A stretch of DNA of 64,000 bases from Malurus cyaneus samueli. Taxonomy: Eukaryota > Chordata > Aves > Passeriformes > Maluridae. The stretch lies in contig CM019216.1 of the NCBI GenBank assembly GCA_009741485.1, forward strand, positions 54,044,918-54,108,917. Direction: 5' to 3'. The translations under genes and the position numbers were made by a program. Under the pieces are notes generated by a model. The model had not been told where the DNA came from and did no database searches. It saw only the letters and a list, made by a program, of their open reading frames with translations. Positions within the stretch are counted from its first letter, which is position 1. The number at the start of each line of letters is the position of its first letter. This document shows positions 49,459-61,454 of this stretch, piece after piece.

Positions 49459-50558
49459 CTAAAAATAATGGGTACTACTGTAGTTCAGGCTTCCTCTTGG
49501 TGAATAGAGGAGCAAATATTTACATGGCAGTTAAATAAGAAAATTTTCCTGTAATTCTTCATGAAGTATGAGAAGAATCTCCTTTCATAGTAAAAATATA
49601 ATTGGAGTGATTGTTTAAAACTGGTCATATCTCCTGAAACTTTTCTGGAAATACTTCACTGTGGAACTGTTGAGCATAAATGACTTTTCCCTTACAGCAA
49701 CACTGCCTCCTCAACCTGTTGCCTTCCTTAATTTTTGATACCTCCGGGGAAGTCCCTGACTATTCTGGCAGCTCACTGAAGCAGTACACCATATAATGAT
49801 ACAGAACCCCTAAATGCAACTGGTACTGCATGCTGCATGTGTGAGCACAGCACACTCCTCAGAATCAAGCTATGGTCTAAGCATTTTAAAGGCTAAAATC
49901 TGCCTTCAATGTATTGCTAACATAAACCTTTGGATACTTGGAACATCATTGCTGATTACTGATCAGTCCTTCAAATAAGGATCTAAACCCCAGCATTTGA
50001 AATAGGAATTGTTTTTTAATTTTACCTTGGAGATTTTGTTGAAGTTTTTTCCCTTTTTTTTGAAGTGTATATAATGGTCTACATTGTCAATGGCCAAATT
50101 TCACTTGAGGGAGGTAAAAACATTAAATAATTTAGCAGTGGTTTCTGAGTAAGTCAAGGGAAGAACAGAACTGACAGATTTTTACTAACTCTAGGCTGTA
50201 GGTAACAGTTCTACCCACACACCTTTCCCCTGGTATCCTTTACATGTTATAGTATCTACTGTAATTACCAGTTAAGATAGATGTGTTGCTGGACTCAGGA
50301 AGGGAAAAGGGTGTGGAATTTGGTCATTTATCAAATACTGCTTGCCTAATGCCTCTAACTGAAATGCCAAGGTGAGTGGTGAGCCAGTGGGTCCCCTGAC
50401 TATGTAAATAGCACACAGACTCCAGTCAAAAGAAGGCTGAAAGAATTTTCCCACCCCCTGTCTCAACCTATTTAGTGTGTATTCTGCTCTTTGTATTATG
50501 CACAACGTAATTTTTAAGTTCTATGTAATATGATAGCTTGGGTGTAATGAAAAGTTAC

Positions 50559-50635
50559 CTTAGTGCAAAGAGTTCTCCAATTTTCTGCATCACATCTGCA
50601 TGAGAGAGTTTTATCTTCCTTCGTGACTTTAGAGT
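50559..50635 (-). CDS. RMND1: RMND1 internal exon (HADVMQKIGELFALR)
   Basis: 77 bases, phase 0 to 2, TLKSRRKIKLSHADVMQKIG then ELFAL. Acceptor TTTTCAG, donor AAG/GTAACT. Confidence 0.95.
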
Positions 50636-51506
50636 CTGAAAAGAAGTTCTTCACTGCTTGATCAAGTAACATGTACTGGTAGTTAAGATAGTCTAGTGTT
50701 TTACATCATGAAGTAGTTAAAATCTAAATGCATACTGTACTTAATAACATTGTGGTTTTGTTTGCTTAGTGCTTACTTCTGTAGTTTTCTAAGAATATAA
50801 TCATGCAACTAGTTCATCCTAGTTTTTCAGTAAATCACTAAGAATGTGATCAGTATCTACAGAAAATACCAGGGCATTTTCTATAAATGTTTTCCTGAAC
50901 AAGAGACCATTTATTTTTCCTTCTATTTTTGAAGTAATGACAGTACTCTTTTACCTTGCCACTAACTTAGCCTTTTTATAAACTTTCTCCTTACAGTAAT
51001 CAATGTATTACCATTTATTTTCTTCATGTAAAAGTAATAAACCAAATGTCTTCCCTTTTGAACCCTATGCATCTCATTTTTATACGTGACATCATAGGGT
51101 GTTTGTTCTGTAATTAAGTCTCATGAAAAACTTTAAAATTCACTCAAACTCTTCATAATATTCAAGTCAAAGCACATTATTTTTAGCCCAAGTTACAACA
51201 CATGGTATTTGGGCAAGGTTTTTAAATGCCTCTTGTCTCACTACACATACATTTCACCAGTGGCTGGTGACAGTGGCGCAACATGGGAAACATTGACAAT
51301 GCAGAACCCCACTCCTAGCCCTTTAAAGGCTGATGACTTCTTGTCTGACCACTTTACGGATATTCTGAGCTTCTCTACATTGATGGATTTTACTATCAAA
51401 TCTGTTGAACATTCAGTTACTTTCTCCCTATCCTCAGCAACATCTGGAGTGATCTTTTACAAAACACATGAGAAAAGGATGGGGGAGAGTTACAAACAGA
51501 ACTCAC

Positions 51507-51571
51507 CTCAGGAATTGACTGGATAGATTCCACAAAGTTATCCAGTAATGATTCCCAAATAGCCAGCTTTA
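51507..51571 (-). CDS. RMND1: RMND1 internal exon (KLAIWESLLDNFVESIQ)
   Basis: 65 bases; two bases complete a Val codon, then 21 codons ending SIPE. Acceptor GTTGCAG, donor GAG/GTGAGT. Confidence 0.95.
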
Positions 51572-53588
51572 CTGCAACAGAGATGACAAAGAAGAAGACT
51601 GTGAGAGGTACAAATGCTTTCAAGTAATTGTAACTTTAAGTGCCAACAGGCTCCTTCAGGACATGTCGATGCTTACAGACATTACTTGCAGCGAGTTACA
51701 GTTCCTATTATACAATCACAGTTCACGTATCAATGGACAAATCTGGGCTGGGCACTAACACAGCTCTGCACACAGAACCAACTTCACCTTGAGCACACGT
51801 TTCTTCTCCAAATGATCAGTTCATACCCTGGAGAGTTCTTTTTTTGCTTCAGCTCAGAAGTTGTGTGTTCAGGTGCTCTACTGTATATGTGAGCCCTCTG
51901 CAAATTACATTTCAAGGAGACCGGAGATAATGAGCTATGCTGGCGTCAGGTTGACTTCATGTGGTACCTTAAAAACCTCTACTGCATTTCTATGGTCCGG
52001 CACAGCTCGAATTCTCCATTTTTGCAGTACTGATGCACCGTGCTTCCGAGTGTTAGACTGTATAGACACACCCACCACCTGTTCTGTTGAGCAATCTCCC
52101 ATCTTGTTTTTAGGTGTTACTGAAGGAATCAATTTCTCTTCTATGGAAGCTTAAGTTCAACACTGGCATTGGAACATAAATTCTACTATTCCTCAGCTGC
52201 AACCTGGAAAGATGTTTCTACAGGATGATAATGTGACTCAGGCCTTGTTCTTTAGTCCATAGATACCCAGACAAGAATGAAGTACCAACAGATCAAAAAT
52301 TAACCCTATTCAAACAGAAAAAAATAATCAGGGAAGATTTAATTGTCAAAATGAATTCTTTTGTGGTAGTAATCAATGGTAACATCTGGTTAGGACACTG
52401 ACAGTAAACCTAATGCTGAGCATTTTACACACTCATCTTTTGAATACAGAGGCCTAATCCAAGTCACTGACTTAAAAGACTTTAAATTTACCCCCTGAAA
52501 AAAAAAAAGCCAGTAAGCATTTCATCTGTCACCCGTTATTTGACAGAGGTTGGTTTCTGCTGTGTCATAAATTTGACTAGGGACTATACATTCATCGTTT
52601 ATTTTTACTGAACATTATCTCTTGGGAATAAATCCCTTGCTCCCTTTTAGGTGGCACTACTCTTCCATACAGTAGCTTCATGAATAGGAAAACTATAGAG
52701 AATACTACGCTTTTTTCTCAACAACTCTTCCTTCAACAGTCAGGAATGATTTAGTTACAATTTACATCTTGATCAGACGGTGCGACACTTCAAAAACGTA
52801 CATTCTATTTCTGTCCTGTGTAAAGGTGCACTTCCCCAAAATGTTACTGGAATCCAGGAATTCACCCATTCACCCTGGAATACTACCCAAAAGGCAGTAG
52901 AGGCAGACAGAGCAGCCTTCCCTAAAAGGCCTGTCCAAAGACAGCCTTACTGCTGCTAGTTCCTAACTCCCACTTCCTACATTATTCAAGGTCTGAAGCA
53001 GCAGACAGGTGCTATTTGCTCGAGCAGCAGCACGACTGCTGAGCCTGACTTCTTCCCAGTGCCTCCCACTATCTGCTACCATGGCTAATAAGCCTGGAAA
53101 ATATTATATATTACTCTGGTCCACCCATGTGTTACTGATACACCTCCCCAGCTGGGAATAGCTGCTCTGTATAAATTCTTTAGCTGGAATGTAGCTTTTT
53201 CTTTCAAAGGAAATTATGTCAGTATGAATTACCAAAGATTACTGAGAGGTTTCTAATACTGAACTCTACACTCGTTGTTATCCTAGGATAGTTCTCAAGG
53301 GTGGGGAACAGGATGCTCAGTAGAATGTGTATCTTTTGCAAAGCATGTTTGATAATGTGCTTTGTTCAGCTTTAAAATTATTTACATTGAATAAGGCAAT
53401 TCCAATTTACAGAAAACATGGTAAAAGCATTCAAAACAAATCCTCTGGCTGAAGCACAATCACTCTCACACAGTTTGTCTAAACCAGATACCAAGTCTTC
53501 TCCTGCCTGTCACTGTACAAGTCCCACTTATAATGATATTTCACAAAATCCATAGCATAGACTGGCAGTATGAACAATATTAACTTAC

Positions 53589-53695
53589 CAGAAAGACAAA
53601 GAGCATTTGAAAAGGCAAATTTCTGCAGAACAACTTCATCACTATCCAGCTCAGAATTTAACAAGATTTGTCCTTTATGGAGCTTTGACTGACCT
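53589..53695 (-). CDS. RMND1: RMND1 internal exon ([11 protein letters not shown])
   Basis: 107 bases: one base, 35 codons ([17 protein letters not shown] onward) and one base. Acceptor TTGTCTTAACAG, donor G/GTAAGT. Confidence 0.95.
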
Positions 53696-54914
53696 CTGTT
53701 AAGACAAGATTGAAGCATCTTCATTGACTAAACCACCAGCATAGGACCATTTAAAGAAAAATCAACAATGCAAGAAAGGCTGATTGTTTATTTAGATAAG
53801 GCATGCCATATCTGTGTGCGTATCATCCCTATTCTTGCATTTTACCTCACATTCAACCTGACAATAATCACAACAAATCACTGAAAATTATTTCCTCAGT
53901 CTAAGACTAATACTAATGAACAAATTTTCTAGGTGTAAATGCAAGTGCAGCAAACTGTGATGGCAACTACAGCATTACTGCATACACAGATAATTCAGTG
54001 TAAGCAGGATGCTGGCCTCTCTCCTGCTTTCTAGCTCCTGTTTTCTGTTTTCATTGTCACTCTTATCAACTTTACTCCCTCCCCACTACGATGTTACTTT
54101 CCCTAAAACCTCTATTGCATAGAGGGCAAGAAGCAAAGAAAAGAGGACAAAAGACTCGTTCAATTTTTCATGTCAATCTCACTATGAAACATGCATAAAG
54201 CACAATGGAGTATGTCAAGAAATCACAAACTACAACAACGGAATAATGCCTGCAGTTTTCAAATGCTCAAAAAAAACCAAACTGTCTCCTAATCAGGTTA
54301 CTTTAAATAAGATCAACCTCATTAGTTCAGTTCCTAGCATTAACAGTGTCCTGTCTAGGGGTTGCTTTTTGGTGCTGTTGGAAAATTACAGCTAATTTAT
54401 AAGATCATTTTCATTGTTAAATATTTCTGTAGAAATAATTTACTGTCAATGAAAGAACATTATTTAACAAGGAAAGATAACTTGCCAGGTTTATCATTAC
54501 ACAATATACAAGTTGTAATTTTCCTAGGAATGTGTGGAATCTGTGCAGAATTACATCTTTGTATATGAACCCCAAGGGTACAGAGAGAAAGCTTATAGAG
54601 AGCATGCTCTTTTAAAATCAGACTTGTCTCAATAACTTGTATTAGTTTTTTTGCTGTACATAGTTTCTGTTTGGGATTGCTGAAGAACACAGAGAGTTGT
54701 GTGGCCAGGGAGTATCTTATTTACAAGAGCTATTGTATAAGCAAAACACAAAGGCAGGACAGCAATATTTGTCAACTCAGATTTCCTGTTTTCTTTCTTT
54801 TATTTTACTCATTTGGAAAAAAAAGTAAGGACAAGTATATTTTCACTAGCTGGTTTTGCTTGAATTTGTTTAGGTGTCTATTAGCATATATACAGGATTC
54901 CTGAAGATACTTAC

Positions 54915-55015
54915 TCGCCTATTCTATAGTTCAGCTCTTCATTCTCCCAATGGACCAGTGCAACTTCGTATGGCTGGATTTCATGCTGCTCTAGGACTCG
55001 CATGATATTCTTCAT
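54915..55015 (-). CDS. RMND1: RMND1 internal exon ([17 protein letters not shown])
   Basis: 101 bases, 33 codons and two bases, [18 protein letters not shown] onward. The Met is internal, since it follows a TTCTTAG acceptor and is preceded by the 13-codon exon. Donor GA/GTAAGT. Confidence 0.95.
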
Positions 55016-58000
55016 CTAAGAAGACAATTGCAGGAAGAGTTACCATGCAGTAAATTACCTCTGCAAAGAATGCATACAGAAGGCTGATGAATGCAACCTT
55101 CATGCTGAAGTTATTTACATAGCAATGAAGAGGTGTGCTAAATAATGGAGTTATTATTAATATAGTTTACTTCTGAAACTACTTGTAGCTTCAGAAAAAT
55201 TTGTGGCTATGAACAACTGCAAAAAATCTGGGAAGACTGACATGTCATTTAATATCCTCACACAGGAAACAGTACGGATTAACCACAGCAGCAGTAAGGA
55301 CAATGTGGATGCATTCAGTATAACAATGAGCTGTGTAAGATTTTAGCAGTATGGGAATGAATCGTTAGGATAAGTACATTAGTGGTTGTTTCTGATAAAG
55401 TTACTAGTTTGGTGCTAAATCAATAGTTTGGTTTCTGATTGTTGCTGAAATCAGTTGTCTTGTTTATATATCTATATCTAATATAACAGAGGTCAGTTAT
55501 ATTGGAGAAATCTTTTACCACTATAAAAATCTGGAAAAATTGTTTCAGCTGCCATATTCATCCCTATAAATATTAAAACCTACAATTTTACTTGCAGAAG
55601 TAATCTCACTGCTCTTCTATTCTCCAGCACACTAAAACCTGACAAAACCTGAGAAAGAGCCCTTTTCTCTGACAAAACTTTCTCCTCTGACACCTGACTT
55701 AGGATTTCTCATCCTTCTTCCTTTTTATATGCTACAAAGCTCCCCTCACAAAAATCATCTCTAATTAGAACAATTCTGAACTAAAAAAAGCACTCACCTA
55801 CAAATTTTTTAAAAGGAATTTAGCTACACAACAGCCAATAAAAAAACAAACCACAAAACCAACATATATTTTTGATGCCTAAATTCTTTAGAGGTCAATC
55901 TTCTACTTAGTCATACTTACAAAGCACTCTCTTTTTAAAATAAAAGATCACAGTTAATCTTTGAACACAAAATTGTACACTACAAATTTTCCATAAAGCA
56001 TATTCTCCAGGTTAAGTACTCTAAAAAATCTGTTGGATAACCTAGAAGGATTTTCTTTGCAGTGCTAGCTTTCTTCACTGTTTTCAAGAATTTTGGTGAT
56101 ATTATCTATCTATGTAACAAAGTAATATTTTTCACTGAAAAAACCCCATCAACTCTACAGTTGCAACTGTTCCTTTCATAATCCTGAATTCAATACAAGC
56201 ATGACCAATACTGAATTAATATAATTCATATAATTCAAATCTTGTGATAAAAAAGGGCATGAAAACTTAAGAAGTGCCTGCCTTTAGGCCAGTCACCTCA
56301 GCCAATCAGCATTGCCCAGCAACAGTTCAGCAATGCAAACCCTATATTGCTTCTAGGCCCAGCCTAATTTTATAGAAGGAACTGGTTGTGACACAGTAAA
56401 ATTAATTAGAAGAGATGTTCTGGAGTCACTAGCTGCATACTCTTGCTATTGTGGGCATTTACGTCACATAATTTCCTTTTAAAAAACCTCAAAGGTGGTT
56501 TTTCTTTTTGCCCTTGCTATTTTGGTAGGGAAGCTGCTGTACAATGTTCCTACTGAGGTATTTGAAACTGGTATTTTGTGTTTTAAATTCTTTTTGTGAT
56601 CAGTCTGTATTTGTTACTTCTACTAAGTGTCTGTTATTTTCAAATAGCTTTTTTCTTTTACTAGTCATTCTCGAGTACTTTTGTCCATTCACAGTGATAC
56701 TGTACATTCTCTTTTACTGAATTACTTTCAGTTTCTGTTCTAAAGACCAGTTTGGGATTTTTCTCCTTTATTTCAGTTCATTAAAGCATGTGCATAAAAA
56801 TACTTCCTCTATTTAAACAAGCCATTTGGCAGTTAAAGCTCTGACTGATTTCAGTAAGCACAAAGAAGCAGTTTCTTGCTCTTTTATAAATAAAACTACA
56901 AGGGACCAACTATGGTTACTAGTATTGACCAGAAAAACGGTGTATTGAATTTTCAAAGGTGCTTAACACCATGCACAACAAAAGAAGAGTTTTCAGACTA
57001 CTCCAGTGGGCTGACGTGTCCAACTCACAGATCATCAGGAGTTAAGTCAGCTGGTCTTCAGTAATGCTTGTGAATCAGTAGTGTAGTTACAACCATAATA
57101 TCCTAAGTGTGCTAGAGGCAAGGTTTGAAGGGAAAACTAGCATCTTTTTGTAGGACACCTGATACACTGACACACCCCAAAATAAGACAGGAAATCAGGA
57201 ATGTATCTGTTCTGAGACAGAAAAAGTGAATCCAGAAATTGTTCAGGTCTGGAAACAACTTCTCTGTGTTTTCATTTACCCTAATGAAAATCCTATGAAC
57301 TTCTGTGCATCTCGGTATCAACTATTTAATACATCGTTTAATTTCACATACTGTGCCTACACAGAAGGTAAATACTTTTTTGTATCTAGAATCCATTTAA
57401 CCACAGCAATAAAAATACATTAGAAACATTAAAAAACTATAAATATATTCATTAAAATACATAGGCCTCTGGTATAACCTTTTTGGTCAGCAAAGATCAC
57501 CAAAATATTTTATGTCAGCAACATATTTAATAATGATACCAACCAATAAAAACCTCCCTTCAGGAAAATTGCTGGCTGGTAAAATCACAGAACAGTACAA
57601 AAAAGTTGCTTATAATTCTTTTTTCTCTTTCGAAGTTATACAAACATGTCTTTAATCGTTTTGACTTAAAATTGAATAGAATGGAATAGTCTTTTTCTTC
57701 TAACCCATTTTCTATTCTATTCGTGCCTTTCAAACAACCATTCACAGGCTGATTTTTTCAATCTACTTTTTCAGGATGTAGAACTGCAAGAATGTTCTTT
57801 TTGTCAGTGTCACTAGATTAAGGTTTTAGATTTTTGTCTTAAGTAGATGAGTGTCAAAGGGTATCAGCAGCCCACACACTTGAGGGCAGTAGCAGGCAAG
57901 AACCTGCACTCATTCGGAGAAGACTCAATTGTTTTTTTTCCTTCATGGAGCGATCAATCTCTCAAACATAACCCCTAGCATGCTGAAATTTGTGAGACTG

Positions 58001-58050
58001 ACAAAAACACCTGCTTACACAGTTTTAACCAAGAGTATTTCTTTACTTAC

Positions 58051-58090
58051 ACATTTCTCTTCCACATTCCAAAATACAACAGCCCCTTCC
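58051..58090 (-). CDS. RMND1: RMND1 40-base micro-exon (EGAVVFWNVEEKC)
   Basis: One base completes Arg, then 13 codons. Acceptor TTCACAG, donor TGT/GTAAGT. It was found only by following phase and homology between its larger neighbours. Confidence 0.93.
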
Positions 58091-58435
58091 CTGTGAATTC
58101 AAGGAAAAACTGAGGTGTAATCAGACTGTTTTAAATGTATTTTAATGGAATACTCAAATGGTACAGTGGCAGTTTTTGTCATTGTGAATCAAGAAACACA
58201 AAACTATCTTCACAGAAATTACATACTAGTTGCTTTTTAACCACAGTTCAATGAAAAATCATGAGAAGGTATTTTTTAACCATTTAAATAATTCTGATTA
58301 TTTTTATAAATCATTCTGACTGGACAGTTATTCCTTGAGTTTCATGAGGTAATATAATGATCTAGCAAGCTGCTCCACTTCCTTCATACCATTACTATTA
58401 ATCATGTAATGTTTTGAGAAGGATTTATAGCTTAC

Positions 58436-58511
58436 CTGAAGAAAAAAATCATGCCAGGATCATTTTCTTTTGCAGATTTCTCAGTACTGACCACCAAAAC
58501 ATTTGCAGCAT
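58436..58511 (-). CDS. RMND1: RMND1 internal exon (ENDPGMIFFF)
   Basis: 76 bases: two bases complete Asp, then AANVLVVSTEKSAKENDPGM and IFFF, then two bases of Arg. Acceptor CAAACCAG, donor AG/GTAAGC. Confidence 0.94.
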
Positions 58512-59020
58512 CTGGTTTGAAATAAATGAAAAAATTGAACTATTAGTTAGATTTCTAAATATGACAGTTAGATAGCTATAAGCATGTAATTCAACAGGTG
58601 CACACTAACACATCAGCCACATACTATTTTTCTGATAGAAATGCTTGCCAGGAATCAACTACAATATCAAACCACGTTGCTTCTCTGAACTGTCACACCC
58701 TAGGCAGACTGAGCCTCTACTGGGTACTCTGCTGGAATCTTCAGTTAATAAAATGTAGCAGCTTTGAAGAACGAAAGACTTATGAGAAAACTGAGGCAGA
58801 CATAGTAAATAACCAGGAACAGAATACAAAAGTGGACATACAATGTGAGAAAACTATGGAAGTTGTAGAGAAATTACCATTCAAATCTGTTTGCCTGGAA
58901 GATCTTTCTCTTTTCTATACACTAAGGGACTAATCTGCAGTCAAATTGTGCTGAATTTGGCAGTCAGAAACTTGAAAGAGCGTACCCCCATGACAGGAGA
59001 GACTACACCTGCATTTCCCT

Positions 59021-59087
59021 GCACATCAGAAGTGTGCTTTTGAAACAAATCTTCCACCCACCCTCCTTTACTACACTTCTGATGTGC
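59021..59087. repeat. Perfect 15-bp inverted repeat in an RMND1 intron
   Basis: GCACATCAGAAGTGT (59021-59035) and its exact reverse complement ACACTTCTGATGTGC (59073-59087) are separated by 37 bases. It could form a hairpin; no transposon ends or function can be assigned. Confidence 0.9.
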
Positions 59088-61345
59088 CCTGCACAACAGT
59101 ACATAAAATGTTGGGGGGTTTGCATTAAATTAAACTGGAGTACCTGCAGTAAATTAAACTGTTGGAGTACCAACCACTAATGGGGCATTTTTTACAAAGG
59201 ATTAGACCAGAACCAGTCCAAGTAGCATGCCCCTAAACTTATAAAATGTGGTTGCTGGGTTCTCAAAACAGGGTTTCATTTTTCTTCCACAAAGCTTCTC
59301 CACTGTGCCACTCACTAATACAGATGAAGTTTTAGAAGTCCTGATGTGGTTGCAAACCAGCATGACTCATTTTGTCGCAGCACCAGTGGAAGCTAGACCA
59401 GAAAAGCCCTCTACTTCTATTATAAAGTGAGACTTCACAAAGATTTTGCAGGCCTTAACAGCTAAGCTTTAAAAACTTAAATGCCTTTGCAGGAAAATCA
59501 CTACTCAAGCGACAGGGCATCAAATTCTGCCTGTGTACAAATTCTACCTTCTGCTTTACTGCTCAAGCCATAGAGGCCAGGTAGACTGAGGCAGCAGAGG
59601 GACATAACCAAGTATCAGACACACTTTTGCTAACATCTGAATTAGTTGGTCTGAATGAGCCCTTAAAGACTTTTCTTCCACTTGCAATTCCAGTTCAGAA
59701 ACACATCATTGTAAGAATAACTAGAGAAGTTTTACGTGTGAAGTTTGAGCTCAACATGAAAGTAACATTTGTCTACATTTTCTCAGTTGCATTTTCAAAT
59801 ACCATCCATATCTTTATTTATCAACTCCAACAGAACATACACAATTGAAGAGAATTTAATTGGAAGTGCAGGATCTGCTTCTAAAATGTTTTTAAAGAGG
59901 TCAAAAACAGGAATAATGCTTCAGAAAAACATCACAAAGTAACAAATCCACACAGTACCTACCAGTTTAGATTTCTATGTGCTAATATTTCAAAAAATAA
60001 TTTTCCAATATTCAGTGTTTGACTTGGTAACTAACTGCTGCTACATGCACATGCCAACCATCACAACACTTCAGATCTGCTGGCACAATCCAATATCCTT
60101 TCATCATTACTTCCTTCAAATCTTTGATAAACAGTTACTCATTATGAGTCAAAAACACCATGAAGAAATAAAAGGAACTGGCAAAACCGACACTCCCAGG
60201 GCAAAATACCATCAACAGCAACTTTTAATTCACAGTCATGCTGGGGGTTGTAGAAAGTTTCTATCCCAAAGCTGTGAAACCTTGGGTTAGTTTTAATTAA
60301 AAAAAAACTACAAAGGAACACGAAGCTTTTATTCTATTGAGTATTGTCTTTCATTTTCATCTTTGTGAACAAGACAATCATTAGTAAAGCCTGTATTTGA
60401 AAGACACCCACTGGACTATTATTGCATTTAGATTATTATTTAAGAGGCAGATAGGTTTTTGATAAGCCCTGCTGAAATGCCCATGAACTGCTGGTCCTTG
60501 TCCTAGCTTCATGTAATCTGTTCTTTCAAAGAAAGAAAGGCATTCTACCACTGACATATGAAAATCACAGCTGTTCCAGAGCATAAGGTTCCATAAGCTA
60601 TAAAAAGAGCTGTTTGTTTTTCTTTGATAGTATACTGCAGCTATTTCCAAGCCATACTTCCCAGGTCTTCAGAGATACTTTACATGGAAACCAGAATCAA
60701 TTATTTTGCTGAAGCCTACCTAAGTGAAGCATTCAACAATTGCTAGGAAATACTTGGACCAATAAAGAAGTATCAACAGTATTCTCTTTACTAAAAGTAA
60801 GCATTTATGTGTATATCTTTTTCTTTTCACTTAGTCAACAAGATTCTCTCTTGCATGCCTTCCTCTCCAACCCTGTGATTTACATTAGTAGAAATGTGGA
60901 TACAGAAAGAAGATGCAACACTTCAAATTACAAAATTGTTTTGACAGTTTAAGTACTGCACTACCTCACTACTGAAGGATTAATTAAAATAAAACATTCA
61001 GAATTTTCTCAGTGAATGTTTACAGAAATTCTCTGTAACAGTTAATTTCCAAAGTTATTTCTCATGCATGCATGTAATCTTCCTATACTTCTAGAGTAGT
61101 TGTAATGTTGGGAAAAAATATCAGAGGGTAAGAGCAAGAGCTGCTCATATTGCTATTCTGAAAGGCTTTATTGTGGGGATTTTTAGGTGATTGGAATTTT
61201 AAGCAAAGCAATAATTTTATATTTATATATAATATTCCAGGATATGATCAGAATAAGAATACATAAAGTCATAAAAATTATATCCCTCACCCATATTTTA
61301 TTTCCCAAGGTATAACATTGCATTTAATATGTTTCAAAAATCTAC

Positions 61346-61454
61346 CTCTAGGCAAACTTGTTATTTCAACACATCCATGTGAAGTCAGGTCATGACACAG
61401 ATTACCAAGATGATATTCATCTGCTGTTGCAAAGGCTGTGCACTGCATCAGATT
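61346..61454 (-). CDS. RMND1: RMND1 exon, first of those in the window ([13 protein letters not shown])
   Basis: 109 bases, phase 0 start, [20 protein letters not shown] and onward to EITSLPR plus one base. Acceptor CCTTTGGCACAG, donor AGAG/GTAGAT (a less usual donor). Start of the DUF155 domain. Confidence 0.94.

Larger units (their letters stand above)
48200..61454 (-). other. RMND1: RMND1 gene, ten 3' exons (5' end outside window)
   Basis: RMND1 is a nuclear-encoded mitochondrial inner-membrane protein of the RMD1/Sif2 (DUF155) family, needed for mitochondrial translation. Ten exons with GT/AG borders and consistent phase give 281 C-terminal residues: 61346-61454, 58436-58511, 58051-58090, 54915-55015, 53589-53695, 51507-51571, 50559-50635, 49338-49458, 48538-48654 and 48243-48275. 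The missing roughly 170 N-terminal residues include the mitochondrial targeting region. The joined protein follows the mammalian one almost throughout, for example the blocks [52 protein letters not shown] and [14 protein letters not shown]. The last block is the C-terminal membrane segment. Confidence 0.96.
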
